A stretch of DNA of 64,000 nucleotides from Actinomycetota bacterium (lineage in GTDB: Bacteria; Actinomycetota; UBA4738; HRBIN12), in the NCBI GenBank assembly GCA_026003015.1, contig BPGL01000002.1, positions 186,001 to 250,000 of the forward strand, given 5' to 3'. The notes under the pieces are model-generated. The model saw only the letters and a list, made by a program, of their open reading frames with translations. It had not been told where the DNA came from and made no database searches. Numbering within the stretch: the first letter of the stretch is position 1; every line of letters begins with the position of its first letter. The translations under genes were made by a program, and so were the position numbers. Positions 9,105 to 17,799 of the stretch are shown in pieces.

Positions 9105-10754
9105 GTGGAGCTCGACCTCCTGCTGCGCGGCGGAACCCTGGTCGACGGGACCGGAGCACCTCGCCGACGGGCAGACGTGGGCATCCGGGGTTCCACGGTC
9201 GTCGCGATCGGGCCCGACGTACCTGCCGACGGGGCGCGTCGCGTGATCGACTGCCGCGGCAGGATCGTGGCACCCGGGTTCGTCGAGATCCACTCCCACG
9301 CGGACTTCGTGCTCACGCATCCGGACCACGGCCGCATCCTTCGAGGTTTCCACCATCAGGGTGTGACGACGCTCGTCGTCGGCAACTGCGGCTACGGGGC
9401 GGCGCCATGCGTGTCGCAGCACGAGGAGGAGCTGAGGCGCGTGACCGGGTTCATGCGCCCCGACGGGGCCGGTTGGGGCTGGCGCGATCACGCGGACTAC
9501 TTGGAGGCCCTTGAACGGGACGGCGTCGCGTTCAACGTCGGGGTGCTCGCGGCTCACGGGCCCATCCGACTAGCCGTCGCCGGGCTCGCGAAGCGCACGA
9601 CCACGGTCGAGGAGCGGCGGGCGATGCGCAGGGAGCTCGAGCGAGCCCTGGACGCCGGCGCGCTCGGGATGTCGGCGGGCCTGATGTATCTCCCCGGGGC
9701 CTTCGCCGATACGGACGAGCTGGTGGAGCTGGCGACGCCGCTGGCCCGCCGTGGACGGGTGTTCGTGGCCCACACGCGCAACCTGTCCCACCTCGTCGTG
9801 CGGGCGGTCGACGAGCTGATCGAGATCGGTAGGAGGGCGCAGGTGGCGGTCCACCACTCCCACCTCGTCACCTCCGGCCGGCACAACTTCCACCTGATGG
9901 ACGAGTGCCTCGAGCACCTGCACGCCGCGTGTCGGTCCGGGGTCGACGCCGCCTTCGACGTCCTCATGCACACGGGCGGCAACTCGACGATCGACATCCT
10001 GTTCCCGCCGTGGATCACCGCGGGCGGGTGGGACGAGGTCGCGCGCCGACTGGAGGACGAGCTGGAGCGAGCGCGGCTGCGACGGGTCATGGAGGGGAGT
10101 CAGCCGGTGTGGCCGCCGTGGGAGCACGGTGGTTGGTGCGAGAACCTGCCCCTGGATCTCGGGTGGGACGCTCTGCGACTGCTCACCTCTCCGACGGGGC
10201 GCAACGCCGACGTCGTCGGCCTCACGTTCGCCGAGATCGGCGAGCGGTGGGGCACGGACGGGTTCGAGGCCGCGTGCCGTATCGCCCGCGAGGAGGCGGG
10301 CGGCGCTTCCGTCGCGATGCTCGGGCAGTCCGGGTTCGACGACGACGAGCGACCGCTACGCGCCGCCCTCACCGATGGGCTGTCCAGCGTGATCAGCGAC
10401 GCGAACGTGCAGCCCGACGTGCACGGGTCGCCCAGCGCCTGGGGCACGGCGCCCCGTCTGCTCGGTCGTTACGTTCGCGAGCTGGGTCTGCTCGACCTCG
10501 AGACCGCGATCCACAAGCTGAGCGGCAAGCCGGCTCGGCGGCTGGGGATCGAACGAGGGGAGCTGGCGGAGGGGGCGGTCGCCGATCTCGTCGTCTTCGA
10601 CCCGGCGACGGTGATCGACCATGCGACCTTCACGGACCCCACCGCGCCCCCAGAGGGGATCGAGCACGTGCTGGTCGGCGGTACGTTCGTCGTCGAGGCT
10701 GGCGAGCACCGGGACGACGCACGACCCGGTGCGGTGCTGCGAGCGCGGAGCTGA
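9105..10754 (+). CDS. N-acyl-D-amino-acid deacylase family amidohydrolase
   Basis: A 549-residue metal-dependent hydrolase of the D-aminoacylase/dihydroorotase superfamily. Visible features are VDGTG near the start, the metal site EIHSHAD, the family cysteine motif GNCGYGAAP (a zinc ligand in D-aminoacylases), HTRN, HHSHLV, and SDANVQPDVHG with the catalytic Asp. Such enzymes release D-amino acids from N-acyl forms. It sits directly behind the peptide-type ABC importer and shares its transcript. The substrate could also be an N-acyl or cyclic derivative rather than a D-amino acid. Confidence 0.88.
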   Translation: MELDLLLRGGTLVDGTGAPRRRADVGIRGSTVVAIGPDVPADGARRVIDCRGRIVAPGFVEIHSHADFVLTHPDHGRILRGFHHQGVTTLVVGNCGYGAAPCVSQHEEELRRVTGFMRPDGAGWGWRDHADYLEALERDGVAFNVGVLAAHGPIRLAVAGLAKRTTTVEERRAMRRELERALDAGALGMSAGLMYLPGAFADTDELVELATPLARRGRVFVAHTRNLSHLVVRAVDELIEIGRRAQVAVHHSHLVTSGRHNFHLMDECLEHLHAACRSGVDAAFDVLMHTGGNSTIDILFPPWITAGGWDEVARRLEDELERARLRRVMEGSQPVWPPWEHGGWCENLPLDLGWDALRLLTSPTGRNADVVGLTFAEIGERWGTDGFEAACRIAREEAGGASVAMLGQSGFDDDERPLRAALTDGLSSVISDANVQPDVHGSPSAWGTAPRLLGRYVRELGLLDLETAIHKLSGKPARRLGIERGELAEGAVADLVVFDPATVIDHATFTDPTAPPEGIEHVLVGGTFVVEAGEHRDDARPGAVLRARS

Positions 10755-10781
10755 CGACGGCCGGAGCCGGGGGGAGGTGAG

Positions 10782-11741
10782 ATGGACGGGTTCGACCCGG
10801 TGGATCGCTACGAGCGGATGGTCGAGATGCGGACCTTCGAGGAGCTGGTCGGCGAGGGCGTCGCCGACGGGTCGATCCACGGTGAGATGCACCTGGCGAT
10901 CGGCCAGGAGGCGACCGCGGCGGGGCTCGAGCCGCTGGTGCGCGAGGGCGACGCGGTCGTCTCCACCCACCGGCCGCACCTGCACGCCCTGATCGCCCGG
11001 GTGGACCCCGTCCGGATGCTGGGTGAGATCTTCGAGCGCTCGGACGGACTGTGTGGTGGCAAGGGCGGCCACATGCATCTGTTCGATCCCAGCGTGGACT
11101 TCATGTGCACGGGGATCGTCGGCGCCTCCGCCCCGATCGCGCTCGGCTACGCCCTGCAGCGCAAACGAGCCCGACCCGGGGCGGTCGCGTGGGCGTTCCT
11201 CGGAGACGGCGCCGTGAACCACGGCACCTTCGCGGAGGCGCTGAACCTCGCCGCGCTGTGGTCGCTGCCCGTGGTCTTCGTGGTCGAGGACAACGGCTAC
11301 GCGATCTCGGTGCCCACCACGCAGGCCACCGCCGGAGCGATCCACCGACGAGGGGAGCCGTTCGGCATCCCGGGGTGGGCGGTCGACGGCGTCGATGCCC
11401 GTGCGGTCTACGAGGCCGGGCGCGCGGCAACCGATCGGGTGCGTTCGGGCGATGGCCCCGCTCTCGTGGTTGCGACCGCCTATCGCTTCCGGGGGCACTA
11501 CGAGGGCGACATCGACCATTACCGACCGAGGCGGCAGCACGAGGAGACGATGCGGGAGCGGGACCCGATCGCGCGGGCTCGGGCGAGCCTGATCGCCGGA
11601 GGCGTGGGGGCGGACGAGCTCATGCGCCGCGAGGAGGAGGCGCGAACGCGGGTTCGGGGATGGGTCGATCGCGCGCGGGCGATGCCGTGGCCCGACCCCG
11701 CCGACGCCCTCACCGGCGTGTTCGCAGAGGCCGAAGCATGA
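10782..11741 (+). CDS. TPP-dependent dehydrogenase E1 component, alpha subunit
   Basis: A 319-residue alpha subunit of a pyruvate, branched-chain 2-oxoacid or acetoin dehydrogenase. The thiamine diphosphate motif is GDGAVNHGTFAEALNLAALW...VEDNGYAIS, and GGKGGHMHLFD is the family signature before it. Its stop overlaps the start of a VOC-fold gene, and the beta subunit follows. No E2 or E3 gene is in the window, so the lipoyl components must be shared from elsewhere, or the E1 acts alone. Confidence 0.92.
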   Translation: MDGFDPVDRYERMVEMRTFEELVGEGVADGSIHGEMHLAIGQEATAAGLEPLVREGDAVVSTHRPHLHALIARVDPVRMLGEIFERSDGLCGGKGGHMHLFDPSVDFMCTGIVGASAPIALGYALQRKRARPGAVAWAFLGDGAVNHGTFAEALNLAALWSLPVVFVVEDNGYAISVPTTQATAGAIHRRGEPFGIPGWAVDGVDARAVYEAGRAATDRVRSGDGPALVVATAYRFRGHYEGDIDHYRPRRQHEETMRERDPIARARASLIAGGVGADELMRREEEARTRVRGWVDRARAMPWPDPADALTGVFAEAEA

Positions 11742-12202
11742 GGCTACGGCGAGTGGACCATGCGGGGTTCGTGGTCTCCGACCTCGATCGTGCGATCGGG
11801 TTCTGGTGCCGGGCGCTCGGCCTCGAGGTGCTGTGGCGCCTGGAGGACGACGGCCCCGAGCTCCGCCGTCAGGTGGGGTTCCCCGACGCGCGGATCCGCA
11901 TCGCGCACCTCGGGGTGCCCGGCTGCGAGCAGAAGATCGAGCTACTCGAGTACGTAGCGCCGCCCGTTCACGGATCCGCCGTGCCGCGCAACCACGTGGG
12001 GGCCGCCCACGTCTGCTTCGTGGTAGACGACGTTCAGGCCGAGTACCGGCGGCTTCGAGCGGCCGGCGTGGACTCCTTCGTGTCCGAGCCCGTGCGGTTC
12101 CTCGACGGTCCGGACGCGGGCGCGCTCGCCGTGTACCTGCGCGATCCGGACGGCAACACGATCGAGCTCGCCCAGGAACCTCCCGGAAAGGGCGTGCGAT
12201 GA
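11738..12202 (+). CDS. VOC family protein (glyoxalase / methylmalonyl-CoA epimerase-like)
   Basis: A 154-residue vicinal-oxygen-chelate protein with two beta-alpha-beta modules. It begins RRVDHAGFVVSDLDRAIGFW (metal His 9), has a second metal His in NHVGAAHVCFVV, and ends YLRDPDGNTIEL with the metal Glu. These residues fit a glyoxalase or methylmalonyl-CoA epimerase fold. It overlaps both neighbours by 4 bp and is wedged between the E1 alpha and beta genes. It therefore probably acts on the same acyl or keto intermediate, perhaps as an epimerase or lyase. Confidence 0.85.
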   Translation: MRLRRVDHAGFVVSDLDRAIGFWCRALGLEVLWRLEDDGPELRRQVGFPDARIRIAHLGVPGCEQKIELLEYVAPPVHGSAVPRNHVGAAHVCFVVDDVQAEYRRLRAAGVDSFVSEPVRFLDGPDAGALAVYLRDPDGNTIELAQEPPGKGVR

Positions 12203-13203
12203 CGGCGCAGGCCCGTACGGCCGCCCCGAACATGTCGCAGGTGATCGCCGCGACGCTTGCTGAGGCGATGGCGCGCGACGAGCGGATCGTCGTGCTCGGC
12301 GAGGACGTCGGGGCGATGGGGGGCGTGTTCGGTGCGACCCGGGGCCTGCAGCGGACCTACGGCCGCGATCGGGTTCTCGACACGCCGATCTCGGAGCAGA
12401 CGTTCGTCGGGCTCGCGGTCGGTGCCGCGCAGGCGGGACTGCGTCCGGTCGTCGAGGTCATGTTCGTCGACTTCATCGGCGTGTGCCTCGATCAGATCTA
12501 CAACCAGATGGCCAAGAACCACTACATGTCGGGCGGTGCCGTGAGGGTGCCCCTCGTGCTCAAGACCGCGGTCGGGTGCATCGGCGACGCCGCGCAGCAC
12601 TCCCAGGTGCTCTCTGGGACGCTCGCGCACCTTCCGGGTCTCAAGATCGCCTTCCCCTCGAACCCGGCAGACGCGCGCGGGCTGTTGGTGTCGGCCATCG
12701 CCGACCCGGGGCCGGTCGTCTTCATGGAGCACAAGCGGCTGCTGCTGGCTCGCCCGGAGTCGCTTCCGCTGGCGGGCGTACCCACGGACGCTCCGATCCC
12801 CCTCGGCTCGGCCGCGGTCGTTCGGGAGGGGCGCGATGCAACGGTCGTCGCGAGCGGCTGGATGGTGCAGCTCGCGCTGCGCGCCGCCGAGGACCTGGCG
12901 CCCGAGGGGATCGAGGTCGAGGTCGTGGACCTTCGTTCGATCGTCCCCCTCGACGTCGAGACGGTGGCGGCCTCGGCGGACCGCACCGGGCGGGTCCTCG
13001 TCGTCGACGAGGACTACCTGTCGTTCGGGGTGTCGGGCGAGGTCATCGCTCGTCTGGCCGAGGCGATGCCCGAGCGAGGCCTACGCCTCGCCCGCCACGC
13101 CGTCCCCGACGTGCCGATCCCAGCGAGCAGGCCGCTCGAGGAAGCGGTCGTGCCCTCGCAGGCCTCGATCGCCGGGGCGGTGCGCATGCTCGTCGGCGGG
13201 TAG
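12199..13203 (+). CDS. TPP-dependent dehydrogenase E1 component, beta subunit
   Basis: A 334-residue beta subunit partnering the alpha subunit upstream. Family features are NMSQVIAATLAEAMARDERI, the GEDVGAMGGVF motif, DTPISEQTFVGLAVGAA, and the C-terminal transketolase domain with VDLRSIVPLDVETV. The ATG at 12199 overlaps the VOC stop. It is the last gene of the plus-strand operon that starts at the GntR regulator and converges on a minus-strand gene. Confidence 0.93.
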   Translation: MTAQARTAAPNMSQVIAATLAEAMARDERIVVLGEDVGAMGGVFGATRGLQRTYGRDRVLDTPISEQTFVGLAVGAAQAGLRPVVEVMFVDFIGVCLDQIYNQMAKNHYMSGGAVRVPLVLKTAVGCIGDAAQHSQVLSGTLAHLPGLKIAFPSNPADARGLLVSAIADPGPVVFMEHKRLLLARPESLPLAGVPTDAPIPLGSAAVVREGRDATVVASGWMVQLALRAAEDLAPEGIEVEVVDLRSIVPLDVETVAASADRTGRVLVVDEDYLSFGVSGEVIARLAEAMPERGLRLARHAVPDVPIPASRPLEEAVVPSQASIAGAVRMLVGG

Positions 13204-13236
13204 ACGGGCCTCACGGGGGCGTGCTGCCGGATGGTC

Positions 13237-13944
13237 TCAGCGCAGCGCCGCGATCAGGTCGGCGAGGGCGTTGGCGGCGGCGTTCAGTCGGCCGCGCGTG
13301 ATCCGGTCGACCGTGCCGTCGTAGCCGTGCTGGGCGTAGCGGCCCACGAGCGTCGAGTAGCGACGGTGGGAGTTCACGGCGAGCGCGATGGCGCGGGCCC
13401 GCGGCGTCGCCGGGTCGCGGCCGTCGAAGCGCATCCGGTACCGGCACGCCGACGGCCCGGTGCAGCGGCGGTCGACCGCGTCCTCGTAGGAAGCGTGGAC
13501 GCGTTCCTCGAGCCGCGTTTGGTCGGTGTGCATCGGCTGCGCGACGTCGGCGAGCATGTGCGACATGATCCCGAGCGCTCGGCTCGCGCTGCAGCGCTTG
13601 CCAGCGCGCAGGCGTCGCTGGGTCCGCTCGAACCACACGCGCACGGCCTCGGGCGCGTCGCCGTAGTGGGAGGACCCCCACCGGTCGTAGACGTGCCACC
13701 ACGTGGCGCTCGCGTGGTCGATCCCGTCGCGGGTGTCGGGGTCGTCGGTCGCGCGGAGGGCCGCCCGGCGGCAGACCCAGCGTGCGTCGCGACCGACCGC
13801 CCGCACCGCCTGATCCAGGACCCAGTCGTGAGCCCCGTAGGTGTCGGGGCCGAACCGCCCGTTCGCCCACGCGTGGGCCGGGCCGGGGGCGAGGAGCACG
13901 GCGAGCGCGATCACGAGCGAGGCGCAGCGAGCGATCCTGGACAC
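13237..13944 (-). CDS. Secreted zinc-dependent phospholipase C / S1-P1 nuclease-fold protein
   Basis: A 235-residue exported protein. The signal peptide runs to AHA, so the mature chain would start with Trp, as in Bacillus-type zinc phospholipase C, where the N-terminal Trp is a zinc ligand. The other ligands are visible: His in AHDW, Asp and His around GIDHASATWWH, the HMLADVAQPMH block (His, Asp, His), and HASYE (His, Glu). It could cleave phospholipids or nucleic acids outside the cell. The substrate is not decidable. It is 11 bases downstream of a GntR gene on the same strand. Confidence 0.8.
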   Translation of the reverse strand: MSRIARCASLVIALAVLLAPGPAHAWANGRFGPDTYGAHDWVLDQAVRAVGRDARWVCRRAALRATDDPDTRDGIDHASATWWHVYDRWGSSHYGDAPEAVRVWFERTQRRLRAGKRCSASRALGIMSHMLADVAQPMHTDQTRLEERVHASYEDAVDRRCTGPSACRYRMRFDGRDPATPRARAIALAVNSHRRYSTLVGRYAQHGYDGTVDRITRGRLNAAANALADLIAALR

Positions 13945-13955
13945 GCGGAACGAGC

Positions 13956-14891
13956 CTAGCCCGCCTCGACGGTCTCCGCCGCCGCCGGCGCCGGGTCGCG
14001 CAGCAGGAGCCGAGACAGGCCGAGCTCTCCTCGCTCGAGCGCGAACTCCACGGTGAGCGTCCGTCTGGCTGCCGCGAGGCGCTCCGGGGGCACGGCGGCG
14101 GAGTTCGCCGTGACGATGACGTCGGAGTCCCTGATGAGCCTATCGACCTCCTCGAGACGGTCGACGGTGACGCTTCGCACCTGGGCGAGCGAGTACTGGT
14201 GCACGAGCCCCTCGATCCGGCGACGGGAGCGCTCGTCTCGTGCGATGACGCCGATCCTCGTGTTCTGCGGGAGCTCCGCGAGCGCGCGCATGAACTCTTG
14301 CGCGGGCGCGAAGTTGAGCGGCACGAGGTCGACGTCGTCGGTGAGGAAGGCGCGTACATCGGCCAGATGGAAGAACGGAACGATCACCGTTCGTCCCGCC
14401 AGGACCCCCGGCCCAGCCCGAGCCTCCTCGATCAGCATCGGCACGACGCGGTGCTCCGGCGCCTCGCGCTGGACCTCGGCGGTCATCCGTGCGAGGTCAA
14501 CCGGGTTGCACTCGAGGAAGTAGACCGTGGGCTCGGGTCGGAAGACCTCCTCGATCACGTCGGTGACGATGCGCTCGAGCTCGTCGCGCGATCGACCGCT
14601 CAATCGCCACCGCATCGCCAAGCGCTGCATCTGCGCTTCGACGGTCGTGTGAGCACCCTCGGTTCGGGGCAGGGTGCGAGCCACGACGGCGCCTCGCCGG
14701 CTCGCCACCTGGACCCATCCCTCGCGTTCGAGCTCCTGGAGGGCCCGGCTCACCGTGCTCGGGCTGGCGCCGAGCTCGGCGCCGAGCTGGCGCACGGAGG
14801 GCAAGGGTCCTCCCGGTGCGTAGTGCCCCCGGAGGATGCGTTCCTCGATCGCCTCCTTGATGTCCCTCGCCGTCAGCGCAGGGCGGCCCAT
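13956..14891 (-). CDS. GntR family regulator with unusual C-terminal ligand domain
   Basis: A 311-residue regulator. Residues 5-72 form a GntR winged helix (PLPSVRQLGAELGASPSTVSR). The remaining 230 residues are not a FadR, UTRA or aminotransferase domain. They look like an alpha/beta ligand-binding fold (EPTVYFLECNPVDLARM, RTVIVPFFHLADV, TRIGVIARDERS, DSDVIVTANSA), perhaps LacI-like. A GGAGG ribosome site precedes the ATG. It lies between a DUF5591 protein and a secreted phospholipase-like protein on the same strand, and may also act on the divergent hydantoinase operon. Confidence 0.85.
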   Translation of the reverse strand: MGRPALTARDIKEAIEERILRGHYAPGGPLPSVRQLGAELGASPSTVSRALQELEREGWVQVASRRGAVVARTLPRTEGAHTTVEAQMQRLAMRWRLSGRSRDELERIVTDVIEEVFRPEPTVYFLECNPVDLARMTAEVQREAPEHRVVPMLIEEARAGPGVLAGRTVIVPFFHLADVRAFLTDDVDLVPLNFAPAQEFMRALAELPQNTRIGVIARDERSRRRIEGLVHQYSLAQVRSVTVDRLEEVDRLIRDSDVIVTANSAAVPPERLAAARRTLTVEFALERGELGLSRLLLRDPAPAAAETVEAG

Positions 14892-14971
14892 CCAGCGAGC
14901 CTCCTTCTCTCCGCCCGACCGTTCGAGCGGGCCTCGCGCGTCGATGATAGGCCTCCCGTCCGTCGCGTCCG

Positions 14972-16027
14972 TCAGGCGGCCACCAGGTCGACGAGGACCT
15001 CGAGCAGCTCTGGGAGGGCGAGCGGCGTCGCGCCGCCGCCGCCGCGGGCGTAGGCGGCGTGAACGGCGGCAGCCGAGATCGCCGGATCGTCCCGGGCGAG
15101 CCGCGATCGGAGCCGACGGATCGCGTCCTGGGTTTCGGCGCGGGTCGGATGGATCTCGACGAGCCCGGGGACGAGATCGTTGACGCCGACCAGCGGAAGG
15201 CGTCGTCCGCGGGCAACGCGAAAGGCTGCGATCCCGTCACGGCGGCGGTCCGCCGAGGCGGCCAGGAAGCTTCGATGCGTGAGGCCCGGTGCGACCCACG
15301 CGATCCGACGCTCGTAGCGGTCTTGGAGCCGACCGAGCGCTCGCCGGAGCTGTCGGCTCAAGGCGTTGTGCATCTCCACGTAGGCCGCCCGCTCGTTGTC
15401 GCCCCACCGCCAACGACCGGGCCGTGGGCCGGGCACCGCGGTGCAGTCGGATCGCCAGGGGGCGACGGAGGTGCCGCGGTGCTCGAACAGACCGGGGTCG
15501 TCGTAGCTCGCCGCGACGGAGGGCTCGCCTCGCCAGGTGTAGACGAACTCGTAGGGAACGAGCCCCAGCGGCTCGGAGACGACGAAGCGGTGCACGACGC
15601 GCTCGCGTCCGACGAGCGGGGACGCGTCGAGCACCGCCGGGTCTTCGTCCTCGTCGAGCACGTCGAGCAGCCGCTCGGGGATCGGCACGCCGCCGGTCGG
15701 CCGGAAGCCGGCGGCGAGCAACGCTGCGTTGATCCGCCGGTGCTCCAGGCTCGTGGGGTACGGCTTGTGCTTCGTGCACGGCACCAGGAGCGCGATCGCG
15801 CGCCCGGGCGGCAGGTCGGGTTCGTAGTCGTCGGCGATGAATCGCCAGAACGCCCGGACCCGTGGGTGATCCAACGCGTCGACGTTGTCTTGCGGGGAAT
15901 AGAGGCACAGCGTCGGGTCGAGCGAGAACGGGGGCCGGATCTTCGCCCGAGATCCGGCGAGCCGGTCGTCGGGCCTCAGCGCCACGGGGCCCGGCGGCGC
16001 TGTGTCTTCTGTCTCCCACAAGGTCAC
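14972..16027 (-). CDS. DUF5591 protein resembling the archaeosine synthase (ArcS) core
   Basis: A 351-residue protein. Residues 78-96 read AIALLVPCTKHKPYPTSLEH, which matches the ArcS core pattern PC-x3-KPY-x2-S-x2-H (C84, K88, Y90, S93, H96). A later segment VSEPLGLVPYEFV also matches that family. In archaea ArcS adds lysine to preQ0 in tRNA during archaeosine formation; what bacterial copies do is not established. Here the core stands alone, without a tRNA-guanine transglycosylase or PUA domain and with no 7-deazaguanine genes nearby. The start is a GTG. It is divergent from the hydantoinase gene. Confidence 0.65.
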   Translation of the reverse strand: MTLWETEDTAPPGPVALRPDDRLAGSRAKIRPPFSLDPTLCLYSPQDNVDALDHPRVRAFWRFIADDYEPDLPPGRAIALLVPCTKHKPYPTSLEHRRINAALLAAGFRPTGGVPIPERLLDVLDEDEDPAVLDASPLVGRERVVHRFVVSEPLGLVPYEFVYTWRGEPSVAASYDDPGLFEHRGTSVAPWRSDCTAVPGPRPGRWRWGDNERAAYVEMHNALSRQLRRALGRLQDRYERRIAWVAPGLTHRSFLAASADRRRDGIAAFRVARGRRLPLVGVNDLVPGLVEIHPTRAETQDAIRRLRSRLARDDPAISAAAVHAAYARGGGGATPLALPELLEVLVDLVAA

Positions 16028-16087
16028 ACCACCCTACTCGCGCATCTCGGCGCCGGTCAAGCGGGGCGCGGGCCGGTCGGGCGTGGG

Positions 16088-16135
16088 TGGACACGCCGCC
16101 CTCGTCCGGGTAGTGTCTCGCTGACTCAGACAGAC
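16088..16135 (+). promoter_or_regulatory. Candidate promoter with CAGAC repeats ahead of the hydantoinase operon
   Basis: TGGACA (16088-16093), a 17-base spacer and TAGTGT (16111-16116) resemble a sigma-70-type promoter. CTGACTCAGACAGACGAC follows, with two CAGAC copies sharing a base (16127-16131 and 16131-16135), in the early transcribed region. The CAGAC theme recurs at the promoters near 935 and 5637. The 159-base gap between the divergent genes holds nothing else recognisable. Confidence 0.5.
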
Positions 16136-16186
16136 GACAGGCGCCCGCGGGCCGTTGCGGCGCGCAGGAAGGGAGACGGGAGCGGG

Positions 16187-17797
16187 ATGGGCGGTGAGCC
16201 GCTGGACCTCGCGGTGGTGAACGGAACCGTCGTGCTCGGCGGTGGGTCCTACGACGTCGGTGTTGGGGTGAAGGACGGAAAGATCGCGATCCTGGCCCCC
16301 GACGAGCTTCTCCCCCCCGCGAAGCGGAGGATCGACGCCCGGGGGAACTACATCTTGCCGGGCATCGTGGACTCCGAGGCGCATCCGGGGTGCTACGTGC
16401 CCTTCGAGTACGACATCCGAACGGAGTCCCGCACGGCCGCCTGCGCGGGCGTGACCACGTGGGGGATCCAGGCGCCGGTCACCCGACTCGGCATGGAGCC
16501 GTTCAAGGAGGTCGTGTCGCGCTCGGACGTGGTCTCGTTCAACGAGGCGTTCCCCGCCGCTCGGCGCATCCTCGAGGAGGTCAGCCACGTCGACGCGTAC
16601 CTGACGTACATGCTCGAGACGGACCAGCACGCCGACGAGATCCCCCAGTACGCGGAAGAGCACGGGGTCACCTCGTACAAGCTCTACTTGCAGACGCGCG
16701 GCATGAAAGGCATGGCCGACGACGAGGACAGCAACTGGCCCAGTCGACGCGCTGGCCTCGGGGTCGGGATCGACGACGGGACCGTGTACCGCGTGATGGA
16801 GGAGGTAGCCGGGCTCGGTTACCCGGGGATCGTGCACATCCACCCGGAGAACTGGGAGATCGCCAGGATCTTCGAGGCACGGCTGCGGGCGGCGGGCCGC
16901 ACGGACTTCGGAGCGTGGACCGATCGTTCCCCGGACTTCCTCGAGGCCCATCACATCCGCAGCTACGCGTACCTCGCGATGCAGACGCCCGGCCACGTGC
17001 CGTTGTACCTGCAGCACTGCACCACGAAGCTGTCCTTCGAGGAGGTCCGAAAGGCTCGAGCCGAGGGACTGGAGCTCTACGCTCAGACCGGCCCCGCCTG
17101 GTTGTGGGCCGAGCCCGAGTACGGTTGGCGGATCAACGTTCCGCTGCGTCGACGGGACAACATCGAAGCCCTGTGGCGAGCCCTCGCCGAGGGCATCGTC
17201 GATGTCGTGGGGTCCGACCACGTGGTGGGGTGGGAACCGGCGTCCTACGAGGAGATGTACAACCCGGTGATCTGGGACTGCCGGACCGGCTTCAGCCGGG
17301 TCGAGCTCTTCCTTCCGGTGATGCTGTCCGAGGGCGTCGCCAAGGGTCGCATCACGATGGAGCGGCTCGTGCAGGTGAGCTGCGAGAACCCTGCGAAGAC
17401 CGCGGGGATCTGGGGCACGAAGGGGTCGCTGCTCCCCGGCTTCGATGCCGACATCGTCATCGTCGACGCAAGCCGGGAGGTCACCGTCGGCAAGGAGCAC
17501 ATCAACACGCGTAGCGGGTGGTCGATCATGGAGGGCCACACGTTCACCGGCTGGCCGGTGATGACGATCCTGCGCGGGGACGTCACGGCCGAATGGGCCG
17601 ACGACTCGCCGGGGATGCGACCCGTGGGCGAGCCTCGTGGTCGGTACCTGCCGCGGTCGCTCCAGGCCCGCAGACCGGAGATCGAACTGACGAGCCCGGT
17701 GCGCACGGCGCCGATCGACCGGGCGTCGGCCGATTCGTTCGAGCGTCCGGGGTTCACCGACTCGACCCTCCGGTACACGGCCGTACGAGGAGGGTAG
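16187..17797 (+). CDS. Hydantoinase/dihydropyrimidinase-like amidohydrolase
   Basis: A 536-residue cyclic-amidase-type protein. VTSYKLYLQ holds the lysine that is carboxylated in hydantoinases. Metal histidines are present in VHIHPEN and YLQHCTT, and the catalytic Asp in GSDHVVG. The usual first metal pair HxH after the PGxxD turn reads SEAH, so the first His is replaced by Glu. The ATG at 16187 has a purine-rich ribosome site (GGAAGGGAG); the frame is open further upstream, but nothing there looks coding. It heads an operon with a carbamoyl-amidase-like hydrolase three bases later. It is probably a ring-opening amidase; the substrate is unknown. Confidence 0.85.
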   Translation: MGGEPLDLAVVNGTVVLGGGSYDVGVGVKDGKIAILAPDELLPPAKRRIDARGNYILPGIVDSEAHPGCYVPFEYDIRTESRTAACAGVTTWGIQAPVTRLGMEPFKEVVSRSDVVSFNEAFPAARRILEEVSHVDAYLTYMLETDQHADEIPQYAEEHGVTSYKLYLQTRGMKGMADDEDSNWPSRRAGLGVGIDDGTVYRVMEEVAGLGYPGIVHIHPENWEIARIFEARLRAAGRTDFGAWTDRSPDFLEAHHIRSYAYLAMQTPGHVPLYLQHCTTKLSFEEVRKARAEGLELYAQTGPAWLWAEPEYGWRINVPLRRRDNIEALWRALAEGIVDVVGSDHVVGWEPASYEEMYNPVIWDCRTGFSRVELFLPVMLSEGVAKGRITMERLVQVSCENPAKTAGIWGTKGSLLPGFDADIVIVDASREVTVGKEHINTRSGWSIMEGHTFTGWPVMTILRGDVTAEWADDSPGMRPVGEPRGRYLPRSLQARRPEIELTSPVRTAPIDRASADSFERPGFTDSTLRYTAVRGG

Positions 17798-17799
17798 GG

